Shown piece after piece: positions 13,808 through 20,335 of a stretch of DNA of 20,335 nucleotides. The position numbers and the translations under genes are program-made. Under the pieces are notes generated by a model. The model saw only the letters and a list, made by a program, of their open reading frames with translations. It was not told the DNA's origin and searched no databases. The stretch spans positions 1 to 20,335 of the forward strand of contig CAYZXT010000040.1 of NCBI GenBank assembly GCA_964482515.1, written 5' to 3'. The stretch's first letter is position 1. Each line of letters starts with the position of its first letter. The DNA comes from CAYZXT01 sp964482515. GTDB taxonomy: Bacteria > Elusimicrobiota > Elusimicrobia > FEN-1173.

Positions 13808-14278
13808 TTAGTTTTCCAGCAGGCTCTTCAGCATCCAGGCGGTCTTTTCGTGCAATTGCATGCGCTGGGTCAGGAGGTCCATGGTGGCTTGGTCGCCGGC
13901 CTCTTCGGCCGCGGGAAACGCGGCTTTGGCGGATTGGATCACGACCTCATTGCTCTCCAAAAGCTGCTTAATCATTTCCGACGCTTTGGGCACGCCCACC
14001 GCTTCCTTAACGGAAGTCAACTTGCCGAACTGCGCGTAGGAGCCGGGAGCGGGGACGCCCAGCGCGCGGATCCGCTCGGCGATCAAATCCACGGCCAGGG
14101 CCAGCTCGTTGTATTGGGTTTCGAACATCAGATGGAGGGTCTGGAACATGGGTCCGACCACGTTCCAATGGAAATTGTGGGTCTTCAAATAAAGGGTGTA
14201 GCTGTCCGCCAACAGGACCGACAGCCCCTTGGCGATCTCTTTCTTCTGCGCTTCGCTGATCTGTTTCATTTGGCTCAT
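13808..14278 (-). CDS. dps: Dps-family DNA-binding ferritin
   Basis: A 156-residue mini-ferritin that forms 12-subunit shells, oxidises Fe(II) with peroxide and protects DNA under stress. The ferroxidase ligands are all present with the E. coli spacing: His37 (FHWNV), His49 (TLHLMFE), Glu53, Asp64 and Glu68 (LAVDLIAERI). The N-terminal tail has several Lys residues (MSQMKQISEAQKKEIAKG), which may contact DNA. The ATG at 14278 has a strong GGGAGG about 6 nt upstream. It is a single-gene unit closed by its own terminator. The roughly 290-bp spacer upstream (14279-14570) is AT-richer and should hold its promoter, but I could not settle on a -35/-10 pair or a Fur, OxyR or PerR box. Confidence 0.96.
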   Translation of the reverse strand: MSQMKQISEAQKKEIAKGLSVLLADSYTLYLKTHNFHWNVVGPMFQTLHLMFETQYNELALAVDLIAERIRALGVPAPGSYAQFGKLTSVKEAVGVPKASEMIKQLLESNEVVIQSAKAAFPAAEEAGDQATMDLLTQRMQLHEKTAWMLKSLLEN

Positions 14279-14510
14279 GACTTCCCTCCCTCATAATGGT
14301 CACAAAATCATGCGTACAGTAGGAATACAACTTTTCGCGCCCCCTGGGAATGTCTGGGATCATCAGAAATTTCCACACGAAACGTGCCGGCGCAATCCCC
14401 GAAACATTATTAACTGTTTGTCGACGGTTTTGTTCCCAAGACGTAGAATCTTTTCATAGGTGATTTATTCGCGTGTCATGGCAAATTTTTCGCCGGAGAC
14501 CACAACCAAA

Positions 14511-14539
14511 TTTTCCGTGGGCGGTGAAATTGATACTAT
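14511..14539 (+). promoter_or_regulatory. Possible promoter of the small protein/GT-C unit
   Basis: TTTTCC (14511-14516), a 17-nt spacer and TACTAT (14534-14539). Transcription would start near 14546, about 25 nt before the ATG at 14571. The match is moderate. Confidence 0.35.
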
Positions 14540-14570
14540 ACCTTGGACACTCGACCCCTGGAGAAAGCAC

Positions 14571-14840
14571 ATGCCCGAAATCAATTTATCCCCCGCCGTT
14601 CCGCCCGATGCGCGCTGGATCAAGCTTCGCTACGAGATCACCGCCAAAAAAACCGGAGCCCGCCTGATCGCCCGGGTCTGGTCCGGAACAAATATAGCGG
14701 ATGCGGTAAACCTCGAAGGGTCCTCCGGCGAAGTGACGATGCCGCTTGACCCCTCCCGCCGGATCAACTATCAGTTCCCCGTGACGGTGCAATTCAAACT
14801 GAAGCTCGTGGCCTACTCGACATCATCCGTGTTCCAATAA
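14571..14840 (+). CDS. Hypothetical small protein
   Basis: I do not recognise this 89-residue protein. It has no signal peptide or membrane helix. Alternating polar and hydrophobic residues (WIKLRYEITAKKTGARLIARVW, and FPVTVQFKLKLVAYS at the end) suggest an all-beta fold. The ATG at 14571 is chosen because GGAG lies seven nt upstream and a promoter-like pair lies just before it. Longer in-frame starts at 14460 and 14478 would read through that promoter. It ends three nt before the GTG of the membrane glycosyltransferase, so the two are probably co-transcribed. A role with that enzyme is only inference. Confidence 0.6.
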   Translation: MPEINLSPAVPPDARWIKLRYEITAKKTGARLIARVWSGTNIADAVNLEGSSGEVTMPLDPSRRINYQFPVTVQFKLKLVAYSTSSVFQ

Positions 14841-14843
14841 TCC

Positions 14844-16475
14844 GTGTCTCGGCCCCCTCACAATAAAGGGAAAAATCCTGAAGGCCCATTAATAGGAAGC
14901 GAATTCCTGGCCGCTCTTATCCTGTCCGCGGCCGCGCTGGCGGCGCACATCCTCTATTTCAGAAACGCCGGCGCGCTCTGGCGGGATGAGGTCAACAGCC
15001 TCCGCATCGCCACCGCGCCGGACCTGGGCGAGCTCTGGGGTTTGCTGACGAAAGACTCCTTCCCTGTCCTTTCGTTCTTGGCCGCCCGGCTTTGGATGGT
15101 TTCGGACTGGGCCAGGACGGACGCGGGGGCCCGCGCCTTCGGCTTATTAATTGGTTTCGGATTGCTGGCGTCCCTTTGGATTGTTTCCCGTCAGACCGGG
15201 AAATGTCCCCCGGCGCTTTCGCTGTCCGCCTTCGCCCTCTTTCCGTTGACGGTCCAGGTGGGCGATTACCTCCGACCCTACGGACTGGGGACCATCCTCG
15301 CCCTTCTCTGCTTCGGCTCGGTTTGGCGCTTGTCGGAAAAACCGTCCGCGGTCCGGGCGATCCAAGCCCTCTGCGTATCGGTCCTCGCGTCACAATGCCT
15401 ATATCAAAACATCATCTTCGCGGCCGCCGCCGGGGCCGGAGGGCTCGCCGTCACGCTTGCCGACGGGAACCGGCGCCGCCTGAAATTCCTGGCGCTCGCG
15501 CTGCTACCGGCGCCGCTGTCCCTGCTGCCCTACTGGACGGCCGTTCGCGATCAACAGATCGCCATGGGATTGGAAGAAGTCCCTTTCGATCCCGTTTGGA
15601 TCAAGGACGCCTTGCTGGAAACCCTGAATTCCTCCCATCCCGCCATTCCTTGGCTATGGGGCGTTTTTCTTGCCGCAGGCGTCATCACCGCGTTTTGGTC
15701 TGTTCGCGCGGAAAACGGACGGGAATCCCGAGACTATCTGCCCCTCTTCTGCGTTGTTTCGGTCCTGACGGCCTGCGCCGGATACATCCTCTACCTTAAT
15801 GCGGCAAACAGTCTCATCTTTCCCCGGTATTTTCTCCCCCTGCTTGGGTTCGTCGCCGTAGCCCTTGAGGCTCTCTACAGCCGCCGTTGGTGGATGCGCG
15901 TCGTTGCGCTTGTGCTGGCGGCCTCGTTCCTGGCGGCGAACGTCCCCGCCCTTTGGCGCACCGTCCATACGCGCCAGACCAACGTGGACCGCGTGGCGGA
16001 TTACTTGCACCGGCACGCATCGCCGGACGATATGATCATCGTCACACGCTGGTACTACGGCGTGGGATTCTCCCGCTACTACGACGGTCCCGCCGACTGG
16101 AACACCATGCCGCCCCTGGCGGACTTCTCGACCCATCGTTACGACTTATTCCGCAAAGCCATGGCCGCCGAGGACCCGGTAAAGCCTTTGCTCGAGCAAA
16201 CCCAAGACCGGCTGAACAGGAAGGGAAATGTTTGGATCGTCGGCGGGCTTCCGGAGCTGGACGGAAACGCCGCGCCTCCCCCGATTCCCCCCGCGCCGCA
16301 CCCGGAAACAGGCTGGCGAAAAGCGCCTTACCTCCGCCATTGGGGACAGCGGGTGCATTTCCTCCTGCGCGCGCACGGGCTCCGTCCGGAAAAGATTTCC
16401 CTGCCGGACGAGCCGGTGAGCGATTTGGAAACGATGACGTTGGATTGTTGGAAGCGGGGCGACGAGTCTTCTTGA
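14844..16475 (+). CDS. GT-C membrane glycosyltransferase (family 39/ArnT-like)
   Basis: A 543-residue integral membrane protein with about ten hydrophobic segments and a soluble C-terminal part (about 375-543). The first extracytoplasmic loop has NAGALWRDEVNSLRIA (residues 41-56) with the Asp48-Glu49 pair expected for the catalytic loop of GT-C enzymes that use polyprenyl-phosphate sugars (PMT/ArnT type). Next comes LLTKDSFPVLSFLAARLW, like the second conserved loop. The likely job is moving a sugar from a lipid carrier onto a glycolipid or protein outside the cytoplasmic membrane. The start is GTG at 14844, the only usual start in frame, without a clear ribosome binding site, so coupling to the upstream gene is likely. 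It ends 7 nt from the convergent tolC stop, with no terminator between. Confidence 0.82.
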   Translation: MSRPPHNKGKNPEGPLIGSEFLAALILSAAALAAHILYFRNAGALWRDEVNSLRIATAPDLGELWGLLTKDSFPVLSFLAARLWMVSDWARTDAGARAFGLLIGFGLLASLWIVSRQTGKCPPALSLSAFALFPLTVQVGDYLRPYGLGTILALLCFGSVWRLSEKPSAVRAIQALCVSVLASQCLYQNIIFAAAAGAGGLAVTLADGNRRRLKFLALALLPAPLSLLPYWTAVRDQQIAMGLEEVPFDPVWIKDALLETLNSSHPAIPWLWGVFLAAGVITAFWSVRAENGRESRDYLPLFCVVSVLTACAGYILYLNAANSLIFPRYFLPLLGFVAVALEALYSRRWWMRVVALVLAASFLAANVPALWRTVHTRQTNVDRVADYLHRHASPDDMIIVTRWYYGVGFSRYYDGPADWNTMPPLADFSTHRYDLFRKAMAAEDPVKPLLEQTQDRLNRKGNVWIVGGLPELDGNAAPPPIPPAPHPETGWRKAPYLRHWGQRVHFLLRAHGLRPEKISLPDEPVSDLETMTLDCWKRGDESS

Positions 16476-16482
16476 CGGAAGA

Positions 16483-17838
16483 TTAAAGCGTGAAAGAGCG
16501 CGCCTCTCCCAAAGCCATGGCGTAGTTCAAGCGCGCCACGTGGTACCGCGCCAAGGCGTTCACCTGGTCCTCGCGCGCACGGGACAGGGCCGTCTGGGCC
16601 GCGACCAGCTGGATGTTGTCGCCCACGCCGGCTGAGAACCGTTCCTGGGCCATCCGCAATTCCCGCTGCGCCAGATCGACGACCTGGCTCGAGGTCTCCA
16701 CTTCCCGGACCTCGGCGGACAACATCTCCAGGGCCAAACGGACGTCCTCCTCCACCTGCCGCTTCCAGTCGTCCGCTTGCGCCTCGGCCCGCCGCAATCG
16801 CGCCCTGGCCTCGAGCGTCCTCCCCCGGATCTGCCCGCCCGTGAAAAGCGGCAGATCCAGCCGCGCGCCGATGCTGCCGGTTTTCTCCGCGTTGCCCGGG
16901 TCGTTCCCGCTCAGACCGTAATCCGCCGTGCCGGAAAGGGCCGGCCACCAGCCGGAACGGGCGCTTCGGTAGGCGGCGGTGTTGCCTTTAACGCGCTCCT
17001 CCGCGATCCGGATCTCCCAACGCTGCGACAGGGCCTGATGGACCGCCGCGTCCGGGGAGGAAAAATTCACCGTGGAAAAACTTAATTCGTCCGTCAGCCT
17101 GACCGATTCGGACAGCGGCTCCCCGGCCAGCCTCAAAAGACGGATTTCCGCCTGCCGCGACGCCAACCCGGCCGTGATCAGGCGGAGCCGGGCCTGGGCG
17201 AACTGGGTCTCGGCCCGTGCCGCGTCGATGCCCGTGGACAGACCCGCCTTGCGGCGGTCCTCCGCCAGGGTGAACAGGCTCTTGGCCAAATCCGTGTCGG
17301 CCTGCGCCGCGTGCACATTGGCCTGCGCGCGAAGGACGTCGATATAGGCAAGGGCCACCGCGGAAACCACCTGCTCCTCGGCGAGTTTTACGTTCAACTC
17401 GGCCGCCGCGGCGTTCAGCCGCCCCGCGCCGGCGCCTTTGATCGCGCTCCAGTCGAAGATCGTTTGGACGAGCCGGAGTCGGGCGTCGAAGTTGTTGAAT
17501 GGGCCGATCAGCGGACCGAACAGCGCGTTGTTGGCGGGAAACCCCTGGGCCTCCAAATTGACTTTGAAGATCCGGGACTGGGACACGGAGCCGAGGACGC
17601 GGGGCAAAAGCGACGAGGCGCTTTCCAACGCGCGGCCCCGGGCCTCTTCGCTGTCCGCCCGGGCGAGGAGCGTCGCCAGATTGGCGTGAACCGCTTTTTC
17701 CACCGCCCGGGAAAACGACAGGGACGGCGGCGGACTTTCAGGAACAGCGGAAGGATTTTCCTGGGCGGAAACGATGGTCGGAACGGGAAGGAACAACAGG
17801 GCCGGAAAGAGAAGGTTCTTGATTGCCATGAAACCCAT
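16483..17838 (-). CDS. tolC: TolC-family outer-membrane efflux protein
   Basis: Outer-membrane channel of type I secretion or tripartite efflux. The 451-residue protein has a signal peptide (MGFMAIKNLLFPALLFLPVP, cleavage likely near VSA-QE) without a lipobox cysteine. Two repeated OEP units follow, each with long helices: about residues 35-240 (LSFSRAVEKAVHANLATLLARA...) and about 250-450 (AVHQALSQRWEIRIAEERVK ... LDLPLFTGGQIRGRTLEARARLRRAEA ... GVGDNIQLVAAQTALSRAREDQVNALARYHVARLNYAMALG). The end motif matches the family well. The ATG at 17838 has a weak TGGTGA before it, and the ATG at 17829 is an alternative that leaves the signal peptide intact. No pump or adaptor gene is adjacent, so its partner lies elsewhere. 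It shows that the cell has an outer membrane. Confidence 0.93.
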   Translation of the reverse strand: MGFMAIKNLLFPALLFLPVPTIVSAQENPSAVPESPPPSLSFSRAVEKAVHANLATLLARADSEEARGRALESASSLLPRVLGSVSQSRIFKVNLEAQGFPANNALFGPLIGPFNNFDARLRLVQTIFDWSAIKGAGAGRLNAAAAELNVKLAEEQVVSAVALAYIDVLRAQANVHAAQADTDLAKSLFTLAEDRRKAGLSTGIDAARAETQFAQARLRLITAGLASRQAEIRLLRLAGEPLSESVRLTDELSFSTVNFSSPDAAVHQALSQRWEIRIAEERVKGNTAAYRSARSGWWPALSGTADYGLSGNDPGNAEKTGSIGARLDLPLFTGGQIRGRTLEARARLRRAEAQADDWKRQVEEDVRLALEMLSAEVREVETSSQVVDLAQRELRMAQERFSAGVGDNIQLVAAQTALSRAREDQVNALARYHVARLNYAMALGEARSFTL

Positions 17839-17903
17839 TTCACCAGAGTTGCGGCGCCTTGTCAAGCGACGGAACGCCGTCCGCCGACGGAAAAAATGGT
17901 AAA

Positions 17904-18647
17904 ATGAAGGCCATGTTTTCCAAAAGTTTGGTTCTTCAAATCGGCGTGATCGTTTTCTCGGTCTTCATTGTTCCCCGCCTGGCCGGGCCGCTGCAGCCGC
18001 CATCGACATACGCTGAATCCCAGTCAATGGACCGCCCGCCCTCTTCCGCCGTCTCGAGAGTCGTGGTCGGCCCGCGCATTGCGCATTTGAACGAGGAGGA
18101 AAAAGAGATCGCCTCCGCGCTTCCGAAAGTGGAAATCCTCTACAATTCCAACATCGACCAAATATCCCATCCTACGGACAAGGCCAAGAGCGCGCTGATC
18201 GCCGCGACGACGTCGTTCAAACACAAAGTCCATTCCGCCGCCTTCAACGCCGTCAAAAACCGCCGCCGCTTGGCCGACTATACCTGGATCGTCAACGGAT
18301 TGCTCTTCGTCATCCCCTGCTGTTTCTATCTCTTCAACCGCGAGGTCGACAGCTTCCGCTTCCTCAACATTTCGCGCGCGGTTTCCTGGACTTGGCTGCT
18401 GTCCCTTTGCTGGATCGTTTCCCTGCTGTTCCTCCTGTTAAAATGCGACCTTTGGGAAAACATCCCCCCCGCCGTTTGGATCGCGCCGGCCGCCATTTGG
18501 ACCGGCGGGACCGCGCTGGCCTGGTCGATCCAAAAGGGCGTAACAGGGATGGAGATAAAAGCCCCGCCGGTCAAACCGATCCACGGCTTCGCGCGGCAGA
18601 CCTTCGAAAAGGTGAAGAAGGAAATTTTTCACATGTTGAGGGCATGA
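17904..18647 (+). CDS. Hypothetical membrane protein
   Basis: I do not recognise this 247-residue protein. It has an N-terminal hydrophobic segment (about residues 8-25, a signal anchor or signal peptide), a soluble stretch of about 100 residues rich in Ser, Lys and charged residues (LNEEEKEIASALPKVEIL), and three membrane helices (about 127-144, 160-179, 189-209). A basic, amphipathic C-terminal tail (RQTFEKVKKEIFHMLRA) follows. The ATG at 17904 gives the most natural N-terminus, and the ATG at 17913 is possible. It is divergent from tolC with a 65-bp spacer and is followed 64 bp later by a tRNA gene. No catalytic motif is visible. Confidence 0.7.
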   Translation: MKAMFSKSLVLQIGVIVFSVFIVPRLAGPLQPPSTYAESQSMDRPPSSAVSRVVVGPRIAHLNEEEKEIASALPKVEILYNSNIDQISHPTDKAKSALIAATTSFKHKVHSAAFNAVKNRRRLADYTWIVNGLLFVIPCCFYLFNREVDSFRFLNISRAVSWTWLLSLCWIVSLLFLLLKCDLWENIPPAVWIAPAAIWTGGTALAWSIQKGVTGMEIKAPPVKPIHGFARQTFEKVKKEIFHMLRA

Positions 18648-18654
18648 CCGGAAG

Positions 18655-18683
18655 TTTCCCCTGCTGGGTAAATTTGCTAGAAT
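18655..18683 (+). promoter_or_regulatory. Likely promoter of tRNA-Glu
   Basis: TAGAAT (18678-18683) matches the -10 consensus at five of six positions. The -35 (TTTCCC, 18655-18660, 17-nt spacer) is weak. Transcription would start near 18690, about 20 nt before the mature tRNA 5' end. Confidence 0.45.
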
Positions 18684-18711
18684 CCACCGCGTAGCAACCG
18701 GCCAACCTTTC

Positions 18712-18783
18712 GTCCCCATCGACTAGCGGTTAGGTCACAGCCCTTTCAAGGCTGTAGCAGGGGTTCAAATCCCCTTGGGGACA
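18712..18783 (+). tRNA. tRNA-Glu (anticodon TTC)
   Basis: A 72-nt cloverleaf without an encoded CCA. The acceptor stem GTCCCCA/TGGGGAC pairs fully (18712-18718 with 18776-18782). The D arm is GAC...GTC with AGCGGTTAG in the loop. The anticodon stem CAGCC/GGCTG surrounds loop CTTTCAA with anticodon TTC at 18745-18747. The T arm AGGGG/CCCCT holds TTCAAAT. The discriminator base is A, where E. coli tRNA-Glu has G. A strong terminator follows directly. Confidence 0.96.
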
Positions 18784-18792
18784 CTCTTTCAT

Positions 18793-18836
18793 AAAAGCGA
18801 GCCCCTCTCGGTTCTCCGAGAGGGGTTTCGCTTTTT
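18793..18836 (+). terminator. Intrinsic terminator of tRNA-Glu
   Basis: CCCCTCTCGG (18802-18811) pairs perfectly with CCGAGAGGGG (18816-18825) around a TTCT loop. The stem is extended by AAAAGCGA (18793-18800) with TCGCTTTT (18828-18835), so the T run also pairs with an A run and the element may work in both directions, ending minus-strand readthrough as well. Confidence 0.9.
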
Positions 18837-18914
18837 AGGGGTTTGGGGTGTATTTAGATGGAAACAACAAAGCGGGAAATCGGACCAAGCCGCAAAAACA
18901 GGTTCGATCTCAAC

Positions 18915-19397
18915 TCAAGAGAGCGCTCCTTGAATTCTCAGGAAACGGAAGCGGTTATAGCGCTGCACAATGACGCAGGGAAAATTGGAAGCCACCCCGT
19001 AAACAACCATCGCCATCCCCACCCACGCCGGGTTCCATAGAAAAAAAAGCGGGGAAGCCGCGAAGACAATCCAGTGCGCCGCCTCGCCCCGGCAGGTTTC
19101 GTGGATGAATCGATCCATATATTCCGCGGTCGCCGAAGCCAGCCTTTTTTTGGGAAAACCCCCTTTAAACCAAGCGGCGGCGTCGGGAATCCAGGCTTTC
19201 CACGACTTAACGCGAAAGAACTTCTCATAAAACTTCCCACTTCTTTCCCAATCCCTCGCGCGGAAAACGAAGCTTTTGGGGTTGAAGAGAGTGTGCCGCA
19301 TTTTCGTCAGGGTGAAGGAAACGCCCAAGTGGAGAACAAGCCAGATGAAAATATCCGCCAGAACGGTCAGCTCCGTGGAAAGAAATATGATCCTCAT
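18915..19397 (-). CDS. crtO: CrtO-like glycosyl-carotenoid acyltransferase
   Basis: A 160-residue membrane protein resembling glycosyl-4,4'-diaponeurosporenoate acyltransferase, the enzyme that puts a fatty acyl chain on the sugar of a glycosylated C30 carotenoid acid (last step of staphyloxanthin synthesis; the S. aureus protein is about 165 residues). Visible traits are an N-terminal hydrophobic helix (10-30), FRARDWERSGKFYEKFFRVKSWKAWIPD (45-72), FKGGFPKKRL, the conserved FIHETCRGEAAHWI (97-110), LWNPAW, and the end NFPCVIVQRYNRFRFLR (138-154). The ATG at 19397 overlaps the stop of the upstream glycosyltransferase by 4 nt. A longer open frame to 19664 exists, but its extra part reads the neighbour out of frame. 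The acceptor may be another glycosylated carotenoid or lipid. Confidence 0.85.
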   Translation of the reverse strand: MRIIFLSTELTVLADIFIWLVLHLGVSFTLTKMRHTLFNPKSFVFRARDWERSGKFYEKFFRVKSWKAWIPDAAAWFKGGFPKKRLASATAEYMDRFIHETCRGEAAHWIVFAASPLFFLWNPAWVGMAMVVYGVASNFPCVIVQRYNRFRFLRIQGALS

Positions 19398-20335
19398 GTT
19401 GAGAACTGGCGCCCGCGCCATGAGACCGCCCGCCGGCTCAAGCGAAAAAAAATTGATCTCAAGAACACGCCGACAAAAAAGAGGACCGGCAAAGGATAAA
19501 GGATAGACGCCCAGGCACTGAAGCGCCCCAACTGGCGAAAAAAGCGCCAAAATTGCAGGGCGAACAATAAATACATCGCAACAAGCCACGGCAGATGCGA
19601 TCCGTTCCACCAAATAAAGTCGATGATGAGATGTCGAACGGTCCCCAATCCTCCCGTCAACCAACAGACGATGGCCACCATTACCCAGGCCGACGTGCCG
19701 TGGGCGCCCGTGCCGATGGACCGCGTCCAGCCATCGAACATCTCACGAACCCCACCGCCGTACATTCGGTAGGAAACGGCGCCTTCGCCCCGGAAGCAAT
19801 TGATCGGGACGTCGCGCGCGATGAAGCTTTTCGACATGGCGAAATTCTCGACGACCGCGTCCTTAACGGCCTCATGCCCGCCCGATTGACGATAAATCTC
19901 CCTGCCCACCACCAAGACAGGGCCGAACAACCGTTTCTCACGCACCCGCCGCCCAAAAATCGTGAACTCGTTTGAAGCCGCCGTCTGGATTAGATTGAAA
20001 ACAGCGGAGAAATTTTCGTAGGGGCGCTTGATTTCGTGATAGGGTTGGACAGAAACGACGCCGCCGTTGTTCCGGTGCGTCGCCACGAGCATCTCCAGGC
20101 CCCGCGGGGCCAAGAACACGTCCGCGTCCAAGAAAACGAGAATATCGCCCGCGGATCTTTGCGCCCCCTCATGGCATGCCCATGTTTTCCCCTTCCATCC
20201 CGTGGGAAGCGCGGAAGCGCGTACAAGTTTGGCGCCCATTTCTTCCGCGACGGATGCGGTCTTGTCCGTCGAATGATCGTCCACCACGATAATCTCAAAG
20301 TGGCGAAGCGTCTGGTTTTGAAGCGACCGAAGAAT
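19394..20335 (-). CDS. crtQ: CrtQ-like family 2 glycosyltransferase (N-terminus missing, runs off right edge)
   Basis: The last 313 residues of a GT-A membrane glycosyltransferase resembling 4,4'-diaponeurosporenoate glycosyltransferase, which adds glucose to a carotenoid carboxyl group. The frame is open to the edge, starting ILRSLQNQTLRHFEIIVVDD, so perhaps 40-60 residues are missing. Motifs are VVDDHSTDKT, LPTGWKGKTWACHEGA, the metal-binding FLDADV, VSVQPYHEIKRPYENFSAVFN, GGHEAVKDAVVENFAMSK (catalytic acid region) and RMYGGGVREMFDGWTRSIGTGA. Three to four membrane helices close the protein. It is coupled by a 4-nt overlap to the CrtO-like gene, the same functional pair found in the staphyloxanthin pathway. 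Glycosyltransferases for other lipids share this core, so the carotenoid substrate is inferred from the pair. Confidence 0.85.
   Translation of the reverse strand: MLRSLQNQTLRHFEIIVVDDHSTDKTASVAEEMGAKLVRASALPTGWKGKTWACHEGAQRSAGDILVFLDADVFLAPRGLEMLVATHRNNGGVVSVQPYHEIKRPYENFSAVFNLIQTAASNEFTIFGRRVREKRLFGPVLVVGREIYRQSGGHEAVKDAVVENFAMSKSFIARDVPINCFRGEGAVSYRMYGGGVREMFDGWTRSIGTGAHGTSAWVMVAIVCWLTGGLGTVRHLIIDFIWWNGSHLPWLVAMYLLFALQFWRFFRQLGRFSAWASILYPLPVLFFVGVFLRSIFFRLSRRAVSWRGRQFST

Noticed and set aside
19394..19664. A frameshift or fusion between the CrtQ-like and CrtO-like genes
   Set aside because: The glycosyltransferase frame ends in a TGA that overlaps the ATG of the CrtO-like gene by 4 nt, and both proteins have natural ends. 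The longer frame is an out-of-frame reading.
1..20335. CRISPR arrays, insertion sequences, prophage or toxin-antitoxin genes
   Set aside because: No regularly spaced repeats, transposase, integrase or recognisable phage or toxin proteins were found. Apart from the palindromic element, the window looks like ordinary chromosome.

Overview
The window is one piece of a GC-rich bacterial chromosome with densely packed genes and short spacers. A TolC-type outer-membrane factor and a class A penicillin-binding protein indicate a cell with two membranes and peptidoglycan. No phage, transposase, CRISPR or integrase gene is visible, so this looks like core chromosome. I cannot place the phylum from sequence alone. 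The mix (F-type ATPase operon led by atpZ/atpI, FemX-like transferase, Staphylococcus-like CrtQ/CrtO pair) would fit a little-studied Gram-negative-type lineage such as Elusimicrobiota or a related candidate phylum, but that is a guess.

Layout. Positions 1-3466 (minus): F1Fo ATP synthase operon in the order atpZ-atpI-atpB-atpE-atpF-atpH-atpA, with atpA running off the left edge. A 122-bp divergent control region (3467-3588) holds two sigma70-like promoters and a CRP/FNR-like palindrome. Positions 3589-5826 (plus): PBP1A. It converges, with an 11-bp overlap, on a minus-strand cluster at 5816-10966: glycosyltransferase (GT4), methyltransferase, FemX-like aminoacyltransferase, alanine racemase, then a 68-bp two-hairpin palindromic element, then glycerate kinase. 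Positions 11162-13649 (minus): a histidine kinase, a receiver-only response regulator and an OmpR-type regulator with translationally coupled junctions. Positions 13808-14278 (minus): Dps ferritin with a textbook terminator. Positions 14571-16475 (plus): a small unknown protein and a GT-C membrane glycosyltransferase. Positions 16483-17838 (minus): TolC. Positions 17904-18647 (plus): an unknown membrane protein, followed by tRNA-Glu with promoter and terminator. Positions 18915-20335 (minus): the CrtO-like acyltransferase and CrtQ-like glycosyltransferase of a carotenoid glycosyl ester pathway, entering from beyond the right edge.

How it fits together. Much of the window serves the cell envelope: peptidoglycan polymerisation (PBP1A), D-alanine supply (Alr), a possible stem-peptide or lipid-linked amino-acid transfer (FemX-like), glycan transfer (GT4, GT-C), export (TolC) and a glycolipid-like membrane carotenoid (CrtQ/CrtO). 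Energy conversion (ATP synthase) shares a control region with wall synthesis (PBP1A).

The observations I rate highest are the CRP-like site between the atp operon and PBP1A, the paired stem structure just upstream of the atpE ribosome binding site, the CrtQ-CrtO pair in an apparently diderm genome, and the divergent, shortened alanine racemase beside a palindromic repeat.
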